NCBI RefSeq assembly: GCF_004745485.1 | Contig: NZ_RHFG01000009.1 | Location: forward strand, 1 to 64,000 | DNA: 64,000 nucleotides | Direction: 5' to 3' | From: Brevibacterium sp. S22 | GTDB taxonomy: Bacteria; Actinomycetota; Actinomycetes; Actinomycetales; Brevibacteriaceae | Shown here: one piece after another, positions 42,747 to 52,431 of the stretch | How the letters are laid out: every line of letters starts with the position of its first letter | How positions within the stretch are numbered: the stretch's first letter is position 1 | The notes under the pieces: generated by a model | What the model was told of the DNA's origin: nothing | Database searches by the model: none | What the model saw: only the letters and a program-made list of their open reading frames with translations | Position numbers and translations under genes: made by a program

Positions 42747-45569
42747 ATGACCGGAATCGACTCCCACCAGGCAGCGGCGCAGGAGTTCGAGGCCGCCGAC
42801 CTCGGTGGCGGCCGCAGGCACGGTCGCGCCGGAGCCCCGTCGACGCCGCGCAAGGCGCAGCTCGAACGGGACCCGGGAATGCCGGCGAGCACCTGGCGGC
42901 TGCGCTCGGATGCGTGGGAGTACCTGAAGTTCGCGATCAAACGTCTGGCCGTCAGCGGCGGGGACTTCTCGATGATCGCCGAAGACGGCGAGGTGTGGCG
43001 GTCGCTGCGTTCGCTGAAGACGATCGAACTCTATTGGGCCGGATTCGGTCAGCGCTATGTCGAGGAGATCACCGATCTGCTCTCGAACGGCGAATTCGAC
43101 CGGGCGCATGACATGATCACCCGTGCGGTCAACCGGCTGCGCGGCACCACCGTGCCCGACACCGGTGAAGACGACCTCACCGAGGATGAGCGCGCCGAGC
43201 TCAAGGACCGCCAGGACACCCGTTCCCGCTTCGAGGTCCTCATCGTCGATGAGACCACCGAAGGCGGCCGCGACGAGCTGCACACGGACCTGCTCAAACT
43301 CCGCAACGCCTCCGACCAGTTCATCTACGACTACGTCATCGTGCCCACCGCCGACGATGCCGTCGCTGCGGCCCTGACGAACCCGAACCTGCTCGCCTGC
43401 GTCATCCGCCCCGGATTCACCGACCACACCCGCGAGGTGCTCAGCCGTGACCTGCGCGACTCCATCGAGTTCGCGCACACCTCGACGCAGGAATCGCCGA
43501 CGGCGCCGATGAGCCCGCTCAATTCGGTGCGACGGGTGCTGCGGCTGGCCGACACTCTGGCGGACCTGCGCCCGGAGCTCGACCTCTACCTCATGGCCGG
43601 TGCGCATATCGAAAGCCTCGCCGGGGCACTGACGCACCGGTTCCGTCGTGTCTTCCGCCGCGAGGACCAGTTCGAACTCCACCTGTCCCTGCTGCGCCGT
43701 GCCCAGCACCTCTACGATACTCCGTTCTTCGACGCGATCCGAGAGCATGCCCGCCGACCGGCCGGTGTCTTCCATGCCCTGCCGGTCTCCCGCGGCGGTT
43801 CCGTCGTCGGGTCGAAGTGGATCGGCGACTTCGTCGACTTCTACGGACTCAATCTGCTGCTGGCCGAATCCAGTGCCACCTCCGGTGAACTCGATTCCCT
43901 TCTCGCTCCGGTGCATACGCTGAAGAAGGCGCAGGCGCTGGCCGCGCGCGCCTATGGTGCCAAGCGCACGTACTTCGTCACGAACGGCACGTCGACGGCG
44001 AACAAGATCGTCCATCAGGCCGTCGTCTCACCCGAAGAAGTCGTCATGGTCGACCGCAACTGCCACAAGTCGCACCACCATGCGCTCATGCTCACCGGCG
44101 CCCGCACCGCCTACCTCGAGGCGTACCCGCTCAACGACGTCGCCTTCTACGGGGCGGTGCCGCTGAACCGGATCAAGCAGCTGCTGCTCAACTACCGGGC
44201 CGCCGGCCGCCTCGACGAGGTGCGGATGATCACCCTGACCAACTGCACGTTCGACGGCATCGTCTACGACCCATACACGGTCATGTCCGAATGCCTGGCG
44301 ATCAAACCCGATCTCGTCTTCCTCTGGGACGAAGCCTGGTTCGCCTTCGCCCGGTTCCACCCGGTCACCCGCAAGCGCACCGCCATGGTCGCTGCTGAGA
44401 CCCTTGAGGAGAACCTGTCCACCAACGCCCATGCCGCGGCGTACCGGGAACAGCAGAAGCGCCTGTTCGACCCCGAGACCGGTGCCCCCGCCCCCGATTC
44501 GGTGTGGCTGGAAGAGGATCTGCTGCCGCCGCCGGATGCGACGATCCGCGTGTACGCAACCCAGTCGACGCATAAGACGCTGACCGCGCTGCGCCAGGGT
44601 TCGATGATCCACGTCTACGATCAGGAGTTCTCCTCCGGCGCCGAGGAGGCCTTCCACGAGGCGTATATGACGCACACCTCGACCTCGCCGAATTATCAGA
44701 TCCTCGCGTCCCTCGACCTCGGCCGCAGGCAGGTGGAGATGGAGGGCTTCGCACTCGTGCAGAAGCAGCTCGACCTGGCGATGAGCCTGTCTTCGGCGAT
44801 CGCCCGGCACCCGCTGCTGAAGAAGACGTTCAAGGTGCTCACGGCCGCCGACCTCATTCCGGAGGAGTACCGGGTCACCGAGCGGACGATGCCGCTGCGC
44901 GATGGCCTGTCGACGATGTGGGACGCCTGGGTCCGCGACGAATTCGTCGTCGACCCCAGCCGCATCACCGTCGAGATCTCGGGCACGGGCGTCGACGGAG
45001 ATACGTTCAAGCACGAGCACCTCATGGACCGCTACGGCATCCAGGTGAACAAGACGAGCCGGAACACGGTGCTGTTCATGACGAACATCGGCACCTCACG
45101 ATCGGCCGTCGCCTACCTCATCGAGGTGTTGGTCAAACTGGCGGGGAAGTTCAATGACCCGCATGAGCTCCAGGAACAGGATGCGCTGACCGAGCCTGCC
45201 GCGGTGATGCCTCCGCTGCCGGACTTCTCAGCCTTCGCCCCCGACTACGCCGCCGAGGTGCCGGCCGAGGATCCGTCGAAGCAGCTGCCCGACGGCGATC
45301 TGCGCACCGCCTACTACGCAGGTCTGCGCCGGCAGAACATCGAGCATGTGCTCCCGCATGAGCTGCGGCGCCGCGTCGAGAACGGGGAAGTGCCGGTCTC
45401 GGCCGGATTCGTCACCCCGTACCCGCCCGGGTTCCCGGTGCTCGTGCCCGGTCAGGTCATCACCGCCGAGGTGCTCGACTTCATGTCGGCGCTCGACACC
45501 CGTGAGATCCACGGCTTCGACCCGCGGCAGGGCTACCGCGTCATTCTCAAAGACGTCCTGGAGCACTGA
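42747..45569 (+). CDS. Orn/Lys/Arg decarboxylase-like PLP enzyme
   Basis: 940-residue fold-type I PLP enzyme of the ornithine/lysine/arginine decarboxylase superfamily, longer than the typical 710-760 of inducible bacterial enzymes. The N-terminal 300 residues are a wing/linker region with no clear response-regulator fold. The catalytic domain has the entry motif TNGTSTANKIVHQAVV, a His in DRNCHKSHHHALML, the Asp in FLWDEAWFAF, and the PLP Lys in QSTHKTLTALRQGS (S-x-H-K). The C-terminal domain contains GGMIH-like MSALDTREIHGFDPRQGY. A GGAGG ribosome site precedes the ATG. It is followed after 11 bases by a proline racemase homologue, so the two form an operon. The substrate amino acid is not determined by sequence; arginine, lysine or ornithine is expected. 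Confidence 0.87.
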   Translation: MTGIDSHQAAAQEFEAADLGGGRRHGRAGAPSTPRKAQLERDPGMPASTWRLRSDAWEYLKFAIKRLAVSGGDFSMIAEDGEVWRSLRSLKTIELYWAGFGQRYVEEITDLLSNGEFDRAHDMITRAVNRLRGTTVPDTGEDDLTEDERAELKDRQDTRSRFEVLIVDETTEGGRDELHTDLLKLRNASDQFIYDYVIVPTADDAVAAALTNPNLLACVIRPGFTDHTREVLSRDLRDSIEFAHTSTQESPTAPMSPLNSVRRVLRLADTLADLRPELDLYLMAGAHIESLAGALTHRFRRVFRREDQFELHLSLLRRAQHLYDTPFFDAIREHARRPAGVFHALPVSRGGSVVGSKWIGDFVDFYGLNLLLAESSATSGELDSLLAPVHTLKKAQALAARAYGAKRTYFVTNGTSTANKIVHQAVVSPEEVVMVDRNCHKSHHHALMLTGARTAYLEAYPLNDVAFYGAVPLNRIKQLLLNYRAAGRLDEVRMITLTNCTFDGIVYDPYTVMSECLAIKPDLVFLWDEAWFAFARFHPVTRKRTAMVAAETLEENLSTNAHAAAYREQQKRLFDPETGAPAPDSVWLEEDLLPPPDATIRVYATQSTHKTLTALRQGSMIHVYDQEFSSGAEEAFHEAYMTHTSTSPNYQILASLDLGRRQVEMEGFALVQKQLDLAMSLSSAIARHPLLKKTFKVLTAADLIPEEYRVTERTMPLRDGLSTMWDAWVRDEFVVDPSRITVEISGTGVDGDTFKHEHLMDRYGIQVNKTSRNTVLFMTNIGTSRSAVAYLIEVLVKLAGKFNDPHELQEQDALTEPAAVMPPLPDFSAFAPDYAAEVPAEDPSKQLPDGDLRTAYYAGLRRQNIEHVLPHELRRRVENGEVPVSAGFVTPYPPGFPVLVPGQVITAEVLDFMSALDTREIHGFDPRQGYRVILKDVLEH

Positions 45570-45580
45570 GCGGATCGGCA

Positions 45581-46609
45581 ATGCGGACCAACCGTCTCAT
45601 CCAGACCGTCGAGGCCCACACCGAGGGGCTGCCTGTCCGCGTCGTCACCGGGGGAGTGGGAGCCTTCCCCGGTGAGACTATGGCCGAGCGGCGGGAATGG
45701 TTCATCGAGAATTCCGATGACCTGCGCACGTTCCTCATGTGCGAACCGCGTGGCCACGGATGGCTGTCGGGTGCGATCCTGCAGCCGCCGACTCGCCCCG
45801 ATGCCGACTGGGGTGTGCTGTTCATCGAGGTCACCGGGGTGCTGCCGATGTGCGGTGCCGGCACGATCGCGGTGGTCACGGTCCTCGTCGAGACGGGAAT
45901 GGTGCCCGTTGTAGAACCGGTGACGACGGTGCGATTGGACGCCCCGATCGGGCTCATCACCGCCGAGGTAGTCGTCCGTGACGGTCGCGCCGAGGCGGTG
46001 ACCATCGTCAACGTCGCCTCCTACGCCCACGCCCTCGACCAGACCGTCGAGGTGCCCGGGCGAGGGACGATCGCCTGCGACATCGGCTTCGGCGGAAACT
46101 TCTACGCCTTCGTCTCCGCCGCCGAGGTGGGCATTCCGTTCGAGCGGGATCGTGGCGATGAGTTCATCGCCGCCGGCCGCGAGATCATGGCTGCTGTCAA
46201 CGAGCAGCTGTCGCCGGTGCATCCGGAGACCGGCTACAGCGGCTGCGAGCACGTCGTATTCCTCGCGCCGGAGCCGGGCGTGGACGGGGCCGCGGAAGCG
46301 GACGGACTCGCACCGGACGCCCGCCACGTCCTCATCAACCACCCGGGCTGGCTCGACCGTTCACCAGGAGGCACCGGCACGAGCGCACTCATGGCCGTCC
46401 GGCATGCCCGCGGACATTTGGGACTGAACACGGATTTCGTCATCGAATGCTTCATCGGCACTTCGTTCACCGGCCGCCTCATCGAGGAGACCACCGTCGG
46501 CGAGCACGCGGCGGTGGTGCCGACGATCACCGGCAGCGCCTGGCTGACGGCGACCTCGCAGTTCATGCTCGACCCCAGCGACCCGTTCCCGGCCGGGTTC
46601 ACGCTCTGA
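45581..46609 (+). CDS. Proline racemase family protein with a Gly at the second catalytic site
   Basis: 342-residue homologue of proline racemase/4-hydroxyproline epimerase. The first catalytic Cys is present (LPMCGAGT, Cys91), although the usual following His is Ala. The second catalytic site, DRSPCGTG in racemases and DRSPTGTG in trans-3-hydroxyproline dehydratases, is DRSPGGTG here (Gly263). A two-base racemase mechanism is therefore unlikely; a one-base dehydratase or epimerase-like lyase is more plausible. It sits 11 bases after the PLP decarboxylase, probably in one operon, so an amino acid or derivative linked to that enzyme is the likely substrate. Exact activity unknown. Confidence 0.82.
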   Translation: MRTNRLIQTVEAHTEGLPVRVVTGGVGAFPGETMAERREWFIENSDDLRTFLMCEPRGHGWLSGAILQPPTRPDADWGVLFIEVTGVLPMCGAGTIAVVTVLVETGMVPVVEPVTTVRLDAPIGLITAEVVVRDGRAEAVTIVNVASYAHALDQTVEVPGRGTIACDIGFGGNFYAFVSAAEVGIPFERDRGDEFIAAGREIMAAVNEQLSPVHPETGYSGCEHVVFLAPEPGVDGAAEADGLAPDARHVLINHPGWLDRSPGGTGTSALMAVRHARGHLGLNTDFVIECFIGTSFTGRLIEETTVGEHAAVVPTITGSAWLTATSQFMLDPSDPFPAGFTL

Positions 46610-46657
46610 GGTCGGGCCGCCTCGGCGACTGCTGAGGCTGTTGCCGAGCGAAAGAGA

Positions 46658-47149
46658 TCAATCGGGCCGGACACGTGACAACAGCGCAGGAAACTGTGTG
46701 ACGAAGCGTCGCTGCCACGGCGTCTCGACGGCCTTCGGGCTGTAACGGTCACGGACGAAGGAAACGGCGTCGTCGGCGGGAACTCCGTCGACGACGGCGA
46801 GGCACGCGAGGGCAGTGCCCGTTCGCCCGCGACCGCCGCTGCAGGCCACACCCACCCGTGAGGATTCGGCGCGCGACCACAGTCCGAGCAGTGCGAGGGC
46901 AGCATCACGATGGTCGGTCGGCAGCCGAAAGTCGGGCCATTCCACCCATCGGGACTCCCGTGCGGACTGAGGCCCCTCGATCGTGTCCGCAAATTGCCGA
47001 CGCGACCCGAGCAGAATGAGCTCAACGTCCGCCGCGCTCGAGTCCAGCTGGTCCGTAGGATCGACACGGCCTCCGCACAGAGAACGTCCTCGCACCAGCC
47101 TCCCGGAAGGCAGTGCGAGGACGTTCTCTGTGCGGTCCCATGAGCTCAT
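46658..47149 (-). CDS. Protein-tyrosine phosphatase-like (Cx5R) protein
   Basis: 163-residue protein with the phosphatase P-loop ACSGGRGRTG (CX5R) at about residue 105 and a possible general-acid Asp in WPDFRLP upstream. The overall fold fits dual-specificity/tyrosine phosphatases. There is no secretion signal. It is convergent with the proline racemase homologue and upstream (in transcription) of none of the ABC genes, so its partner is unknown. The compact size and G-rich P-loop could also mean an inactive or phosphoinositide-type member. Confidence 0.8.
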   Translation of the reverse strand: MSSWDRTENVLALPSGRLVRGRSLCGGRVDPTDQLDSSAADVELILLGSRRQFADTIEGPQSARESRWVEWPDFRLPTDHRDAALALLGLWSRAESSRVGVACSGGRGRTGTALACLAVVDGVPADDAVSFVRDRYSPKAVETPWQRRFVTQFPALLSRVRPD

Positions 47150-47188
47150 GTGAGAAGCCTAGGCGATGCCGCCTCGGCGAACCGGCGA

Positions 47189-47977
47189 CTACCCCAGCTG
47201 GCCGGGGTGGAGGACGCGGGAGAGGAAGTCCTTCGTTCGCTGCTCCCGGGGATTGCCGATGACGTCCCTGGCCGGACCCTCCTCGACGACGACTCCGCCG
47301 TCCATGAAGACCACGCGGTCGGCGACCTGCCGGGCGAACTCCATTTCGTGGGTGACCACGACCATCGTCATCCCCGCCTCGGCGAGGTTGCGCATGACCT
47401 GGAGGACATCACCGACGGTCTCGGGATCGAGCGCCGAAGTGGGCTCGTCGAAGAGCATGACATCGGGGTCCATGCTGAGCGCCCGGGCGATCGCCACCCT
47501 CTGCTGCTGACCGCCCGAGAGCGAGCCGGGCTTGGCCTCCATCTTCTCGGACAGTCCGACCTTTGCGAGGTTCGCCTCGGCGACTTTGTCCGCCTCGGAC
47601 CGTGACCGGCCGAGCACCTTCGTCTGCGCCACCGTGAGATTCTCACGCACGGTGAGGTGGCCGAAGAGGTTGAAGGACTGGAACACCATGCCGATGCGGA
47701 TGCGGGCGGCGTCGATGTCGAGATCGAGGTCGGTCATGTCCATTCCGTCGACGACGATCGATCCGCCCGACGGGGTCTCGAGGACGTTGATGCACCGGAG
47801 CATCGTCGACTTTCCCGAGCCCGAGGGGCCGATGACGCAGACGACCTCGCCCTTGTCGACGTCGAGGCTGATATCGGTGAGCACCTGATTGGACCCGAAG
47901 CTCTTCTGCAGATTCCTGATCGAGATGAGCGGTGATCCGGTCGCCGTCGCCGAGGCGGTTGCTGAACTTGTCATCAT
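47189..47977 (-). CDS. Polar amino acid ABC transporter, ATP-binding protein
   Basis: 262-residue ATPase of the glutamine/glutamate uptake (PAAT) family. Walker [11 protein letters not shown]-loop [13 protein letters not shown], signature [15 protein letters not shown], Walker [15 protein letters not shown] and H-loop [10 protein letters not shown] are all intact. The ATG at 47977 has AGGAG upstream and overlaps the permease stop by four bases, so translation is coupled. It forms a transporter with the permease and binding protein that lie upstream in transcription. Confidence 0.95.
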   Translation of the reverse strand: MMTSSATASATATGSPLISIRNLQKSFGSNQVLTDISLDVDKGEVVCVIGPSGSGKSTMLRCINVLETPSGGSIVVDGMDMTDLDLDIDAARIRIGMVFQSFNLFGHLTVRENLTVAQTKVLGRSRSEADKVAEANLAKVGLSEKMEAKPGSLSGGQQQRVAIARALSMDPDVMLFDEPTSALDPETVGDVLQVMRNLAEAGMTMVVVTHEMEFARQVADRVVFMDGGVVVEEGPARDVIGNPREQRTKDFLSRVLHPGQLG

Positions 47978-48849
47978 TTCACTCCTGAGTCTGCGGAACC
48001 GTACTTCTTCTCAAGGACCCGTGACAGATACGACAGCGGAATCGTGATGATGAGATAGCACAGGGCGATGACGATGAAGGGCGTGAGGTTCGCGGAGTTG
48101 ACGATCTCGGCACGACCCAGCGCAGCGAGCTCACGTCCGTCGACGGAGGAGCCGAGGATATAGGCCAGCGAGGAGTCCTTGGTCAGCAGAATGAGTTCGT
48201 TGGTCAGCGGCGGAAGGATGATCCGCATCGCCTGCGGCAGAACAATCGTGAACATCGCGCGGGACGACGACATGCCGAGCGAACGGGCCGCCTCGACCTG
48301 GCCTTTGGGCACGGCCTGGATGCCGGCGCGGATGGTCTCGGCCATATAGGCGGAGGAGACGAGCGCGAGGGCGATCATGATGACCACGAGCTGGGGAAGG
48401 ATGAAGCCGGGGAACGCCACCGGCAGGCCGAAGCCCATGACGAGGAAGACGACGAGGGCAGGCAGTCCGCGGAAGAACTCGATGTAGACGAAGGCGATCC
48501 ACCGGTAGACGCCCACCGAGGACAGTCGCATGAGTGCGAGCACGATGGCGATGGCCAGTCCCAGCACGAAGCCGAGGCCGGTGAAGACGACGGTGTTCTT
48601 CAGCGCCTTGGTGATGACGTCGGGGAGCATACCCGCGGCGATGTCGACGCGACCGAACGTGTCGATGAGTGTGGGCCAATCGGCCACGACCGCGATGACG
48701 ACGGCGATGACGACGAGGATGCCGTATTGGATCCCGCGTGAGATCTTCGCCTTCTGGCGTTTGCTCATCTTCGCTTTGGGGGTGGCAGTGGCGACGGGGA
48801 TGCCGGTGCCGTTCCGGCCCCCGTCGCCAGTCGCATGAGGTGATGACAT
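47974..48849 (-). CDS. Polar amino acid ABC transporter, permease
   Basis: 291-residue integral membrane permease of the His/Glu/Gln/Arg/opine family. About five to six hydrophobic helices follow a basic Gly-rich cytoplasmic start ([15 protein letters not shown]). The EAA-type loop is [20 protein letters not shown], followed by [23 protein letters not shown], which identifies the family. Overlaps the ATPase gene by four bases; the binding protein gene is upstream with a strong hairpin between. Confidence 0.94.
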   Translation of the reverse strand: MSSPHATGDGGRNGTGIPVATATPKAKMSKRQKAKISRGIQYGILVVIAVVIAVVADWPTLIDTFGRVDIAAGMLPDVITKALKNTVVFTGLGFVLGLAIAIVLALMRLSSVGVYRWIAFVYIEFFRGLPALVVFLVMGFGLPVAFPGFILPQLVVIMIALALVSSAYMAETIRAGIQAVPKGQVEAARSLGMSSSRAMFTIVLPQAMRIILPPLTNELILLTKDSSLAYILGSSVDGRELAALGRAEIVNSANLTPFIVIALCYLIITIPLSYLSRVLEKKYGSADSGVK

Positions 48850-48930
48850 GGGTGGTGTCCTTTTGACGCGGTGGCAGTTGTGACCGCCGAATACAGTGTG
48901 TGTCAGTGAGAATCGTGTTCAGCCGAACGA

Positions 48931-48966
48931 GCGGCCGGCCGCGGTCTGTGTGCCGCGACCGGCCGC
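48931..48966 (-). promoter_or_regulatory. Intercistronic hairpin between binding protein and permease
   Basis: GCGGCCGG-CGCGG on one side pairs with CCGCG-CCGGCCGC on the other, around an 8-base loop. The place, just after the binding protein stop, is typical of ABC uptake operons, where such stems reduce expression of the membrane genes relative to the binding protein. Confidence 0.65.
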
Positions 48967-48980
48967 CCCTTCAGCGGTGA

Positions 48981-49778
48981 TCACTTGGGTGCGTCGCCGA
49001 ACCACTTCTCGTAGATCTTGTCGTACTCTCCGTTGTCCTTGATCTCCTTGACGGTGTCGTCGACGGCCGTCTTCATCTCCTCGTTGTCCTTCTTCATACC
49101 GATGCCGTAGTGCTCGCCGGTGTCGATGTCGAAGCCGACGGTGAAGCCGTCATTGTTCGCCGCATAGTCGTAGAGGACGCCGTTGTCGTTGATGACGGCG
49201 TCGGCCTGACCGTTCTTCAGTGCTTCGAGCGAAAGCGGAAGGTCCTCATAGGTGATGATCTCGGCGTCCTTGAAATTTTCGTTCGCATAGTCGAGACCGG
49301 TGGTGCCGGCCTGCGCGGCGACTTTGAAGTCCTTGAGCCCTGCTTCGTCGTCTGCGGTCTTATCCTCCTTTGTCAGGATGGCCTGGTTCGCTGGGAAGTA
49401 CGACTCGGAGAAGTCGATGGCTTCCTCGCGCTCGGGCGTGATCGTCATGGCCGCGGCCGCCACATCGCATTGGTTCTGGTTGAAGGCTGCGCCGGTGGTG
49501 ATGGTTTCGAACGGCGTGTTGACGATCTCCTGCTCGACGCCGAGGTGCTTCGCCACGGCATCGACGATGTCGACGTCGAAGCCGACGACCTCGCCGTCCT
49601 TCTCGAACTGGAAGGGCTGATACGACAGATGGGTGCAGGTGGTCAGTTTGCCGTCCTCGACCAGAGGGACCCCACCTTCGGCGGTTGCTGCGGGTTCGGA
49701 ATCTCCTCCGCCGCTGCAGGCAGACAGGGCGAGCAAGGCGCCGGCGGCCAGAACGGCCAGGCTCGAGCGTCGTTTCAT
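48981..49778 (-). CDS. Amino acid ABC transporter, substrate-binding lipoprotein
   Basis: 265-residue extracellular solute-binding protein family 3. The signal peptide has the lipobox LSAC with Cys21 as the lipid-modified residue. The mature protein has YQPFQFEKDGEVVGFDVDIVDAVAKHL and EREEAIDFSESYF, both typical of the glutamine/glutamate-type receptors. The ATG at 49778 with GGAGG 4 bases upstream is chosen over another ATG three bases earlier. First gene of the transporter operon. Likely ligand is glutamine, glutamate or a related polar amino acid. Confidence 0.95.
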   Translation of the reverse strand: MKRRSSLAVLAAGALLALSACSGGGDSEPAATAEGGVPLVEDGKLTTCTHLSYQPFQFEKDGEVVGFDVDIVDAVAKHLGVEQEIVNTPFETITTGAAFNQNQCDVAAAAMTITPEREEAIDFSESYFPANQAILTKEDKTADDEAGLKDFKVAAQAGTTGLDYANENFKDAEIITYEDLPLSLEALKNGQADAVINDNGVLYDYAANNDGFTVGFDIDTGEHYGIGMKKDNEEMKTAVDDTVKEIKDNGEYDKIYEKWFGDAPK

Positions 49779-49990
49779 CATTCCTCCATTGAGTCGGTGA
49801 CGGTGGTCGTCACGCACACGGTCTGCATGACATCGTTGTCTGAGCAGTCTCTGTGAGGGATCTTACCGTGAACTGGATCACACTCAGGGCGAATCGATGA
49901 TCGCCTGGGAGGTTGTGACGAAATCGTAGCTTTACCTCCGTGGGAGGACTGCCGGCCGAGCCCTATGAGCGGGATCCGAGCGGAGACGAC

Positions 49991-50028
49991 GAAGGACCCG
50001 ATCATCTGACACGATGATCGGGCCCTTC
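49991..50028 (-). terminator. Hairpin terminator of the MHS transporter gene
   Basis: GATGATCGGGCCCTTC-type arms of 16 bases (one mismatch) surround a six-base loop about 16 bases after the transporter stop (50045) on the minus strand. The stem is followed by GTCGTC rather than a T-run; its strength and position still mark a likely terminator. Confidence 0.65.
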
Positions 50029-50044
50029 GCCGATGAGATGAGCT

Positions 50045-51499
50045 TCAGCTCAGCTGGTCCTCCATATCGAGGTCAGAGGTGTCCTTGGCCAGCCACAGGG
50101 CGATGATGGTGACGATCGCCGCTGCGATGATGTAGAGACCGCAGTAGAAGATCGACCCTCCTTCGGCCTGCCACAGAGCGACCATGGCGAACGGCGCGGG
50201 GCCCGCGCCGATGACGCTGGACATGTTGTATGAGATCGCCGAGCCGGTGTAGCGGACATTGGCGGGGAAGAGCTCCGGCAGGTACGCGGCCATCGGTCCG
50301 AAGGTCAGCCCCATGAGGATGAAGCCGACGATGAGGCCGACGACGACTCCCGGGGTGCCGGCGTTGAACAGGGCATTGACGACGAGCCCGTAGGCGGCGA
50401 TGAGCACGGTCACGCCCAGGAGCATCTTCCGGCGTCCCAGCTTCTCGGCCAAGGGGCCGGAGACGATGGTGAAGATGCCGAAGAACACGACTCCGATGAT
50501 GAGGTAGGTGAGGAATTCGTTCTTCGTGTACCCCAGCCCGGCGACGAAGCCTGCGGGATCGAAGTTCTTCCCCTCCGCCTCGGCGGCCGCCTGAGCCTGT
50601 TCGGGGCTGGACGGTGATGTGCCGTAGGTGAGGGTGAACGCGGTCATGAAGTAGAAGATCACGTAGGTCGCGAGCATGATGAGCGTGCCGAGGATGAGCG
50701 GCTTCCAGCTCGTGGCGAACACACGCCCGAGTGGGGCCTTCGAGATCTGCTGCTTCTGCGCAACGAGTTGGAACGCCGGGGTCTCCATGAGTGACATGCG
50801 GACGTAGAGGCCGACTGCCACGAGCAGGGCCGAGAGCAGGAACGGGATGCGCCAGCCCCAGGCGAGGAAGGCCTCGGGGGAGGTCCAAGTGCCGAGGGCG
50901 ACGAAGAGCAGGTTGGCGATGATGAAGCCGACCGGGGCGCCGAGCTGCGGGAACGTGCCCCAGATGGCGCGCTTGCCCGGAGGGGCGTTCTCTGTTGCCA
51001 GCAGGGCGGCACCGGACCATTCGCCGCCGAGTCCGACTCCTTGGCAGAAGCGCAGGAGGACGAGGAACAGCGGGGCGAGGACGACCCAGCCCGGGGTGCT
51101 TGCGGTGGGGAGGAGACCGATGAGGAAGGTGCCGATGCCCATGATGAGCAGGGAGGCGATGAGCGTCTTCTTCCGGCCGATGCGGTCACCGAAGTGACCG
51201 AAGATGATCGAGCCCAGAGGGCGAGCGACGAAGGCGACTCCGAAGATCGCAAACGAGCTCAGCAGCTGCGTCGTCGATGTCTGGTTGGGGAAGAAGAGGG
51301 CCGGAAAGACCAGCGACGAGGCGGTCGCGTACGCGTAGAAGTCGAAGAATTCGATCGTGGTGCCGACCATCGAGGCGGTCAGGACCTTGCCGCGGGTGTT
51401 GTTCTTCCTGGTCGCTGCGATGGCGTCGGAGTCGATGCCGGTGTCGGCTCCGCTGTCCGGTGAGGGGGTCGGATTCCCCGGTTGTGTTTCGGTGGACAT
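50045..51499 (-). CDS. MHS family MFS transporter
   Basis: 484-residue 12-helix transporter of the metabolite:proton symporter subfamily (proline/betaine, alpha-ketoglutarate, shikimate types). Helix 1 has the family start VGTTIEFFDFYAYATASSLVF, the loop after helix 2 has GHFGDRIGRKKTL, and GVGLGGEWSGAALLATENAPPGKR follows; these are strong MHS signatures. The ATG at 51499 is preferred because the protein aligns from there (MSTETQPGNP). A cyclophilin-type lipoprotein gene lies upstream, separated by a terminator. Confidence 0.92.
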   Translation of the reverse strand: MSTETQPGNPTPSPDSGADTGIDSDAIAATRKNNTRGKVLTASMVGTTIEFFDFYAYATASSLVFPALFFPNQTSTTQLLSSFAIFGVAFVARPLGSIIFGHFGDRIGRKKTLIASLLIMGIGTFLIGLLPTASTPGWVVLAPLFLVLLRFCQGVGLGGEWSGAALLATENAPPGKRAIWGTFPQLGAPVGFIIANLLFVALGTWTSPEAFLAWGWRIPFLLSALLVAVGLYVRMSLMETPAFQLVAQKQQISKAPLGRVFATSWKPLILGTLIMLATYVIFYFMTAFTLTYGTSPSSPEQAQAAAEAEGKNFDPAGFVAGLGYTKNEFLTYLIIGVVFFGIFTIVSGPLAEKLGRRKMLLGVTVLIAAYGLVVNALFNAGTPGVVVGLIVGFILMGLTFGPMAAYLPELFPANVRYTGSAISYNMSSVIGAGPAPFAMVALWQAEGGSIFYCGLYIIAAAIVTIIALWLAKDTSDLDMEDQLS

Positions 51500-51567
51500 G
51501 ATGTCGTTGTGCTCCGCTGTTTTGTGAGTGCAGGCACGGGCGGGTGGTGCTCGTGTCAATGGAAAAG

Positions 51568-51601
51568 GCCGTCGATGCTGTGTTGGCACAGCATCGACGG
51601 C
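51568..51601 (-). terminator. Intrinsic terminator of the cyclophilin gene
   Basis: Perfect 15-base stem (GCCGTCGATGCTGTG with CACAGCATCGACGGC) and four-base loop. On the minus strand it is followed by CTTTTCC, giving a short T-run. It lies between the cyclophilin stop at 51682 and the transporter start at 51499. Confidence 0.82.
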
Positions 51602-51681
51602 AACGGCTAGACACTACGCCCGTCTCAGAATAGGCGCGGAACGCGTCTCAGAAGTTGAGATCGTTTGGAAGTCCGAGTATC

Positions 51682-52431
51682 TCAGTCCGCGGATACCTCG
51701 GTGATGGTGACCTTCTGATTCGGTGCTCCATCACCGGCGCCGGAGTCCGTGCCCTTGGCTGCGATGTCGGCGACGGTCTTCGTGCTGTCCTCGTCGAGGG
51801 AGCCGAAGACGGTGTAGTCCGGGGGCAGCGAACTGTCGTCGTAGACGACGAAGAACTGGGAGCCGTTGGTGTCGGGGCCCGAGTTGGCCATGGCCAGGGT
51901 GCCGGCCGGGTAGGTCTCGGAGCCGTCGAGCTCATCGGCGAACGAATAGCCGGGACCGCCTGAGCCGGTGCCGCTGGGGTCTCCGCACTGGAGGACGAAG
52001 ATGCCCTCGGTGGTCAGGCGGTGGCAGTCGGTGTCATCGAAGTACTTCTGCTTCGCCAGTGACAGGAAACTGTTGACGGTGCAGGGAGCGCCGTCGGCGT
52101 CGAGGGTGACGGCCAGGTCGCCGGCGTTCGTTCCGATGGTGGCCTCGAATTCGCCATCGGCCTCCGGCTTCTCTGCGGGGGCGTCGACGTCCTCGGCGCC
52201 GGACTGCGAGTCAGCGGGGTAGGAGCAGGTGCCGGCCGCGGCTTCGTTGGAGGCGTTCGAACCGTCGCCGGAGCCACCCTCGGAATCAGACGACCCGCAG
52301 CCGGTCAGCAGCAGCAGCGCGAGGACCGCGAAGGCGGCCAGGGCCAGCAGTGCGGCTGATTTCGGACGCCGGGTCAGGTCGTCAGAGTGGCGGGTCAGGG
52401 CATGAGAGCGGCTCTGCGCGGGATGATCCAT
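51682..52431 (-). CDS. Peptidyl-prolyl cis-trans isomerase, cyclophilin-type lipoprotein
   Basis: 249-residue cyclophilin with a long N-terminal region, a membrane segment LLALAAFAVLALLLLTGC and a lipobox LTGC (Cys45), so it is probably an exported lipoprotein. After a Ser/Gly/Asp-rich linker the cyclophilin fold is recognised by VNSFLSLAKQKYFDDTDCHRL, GTLAMANSGPDTNGSQFFVVY and TVFGSLDEDS. Proline isomerases in this place help fold secreted proteins. The start ATG at 52431 leaves a basic cytoplasmic leader. Confidence 0.9.
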   Translation of the reverse strand: MDHPAQSRSHALTRHSDDLTRRPKSAALLALAAFAVLALLLLTGCGSSDSEGGSGDGSNASNEAAAGTCSYPADSQSGAEDVDAPAEKPEADGEFEATIGTNAGDLAVTLDADGAPCTVNSFLSLAKQKYFDDTDCHRLTTEGIFVLQCGDPSGTGSGGPGYSFADELDGSETYPAGTLAMANSGPDTNGSQFFVVYDDSSLPPDYTVFGSLDEDSTKTVADIAAKGTDSGAGDGAPNQKVTITEVSAD

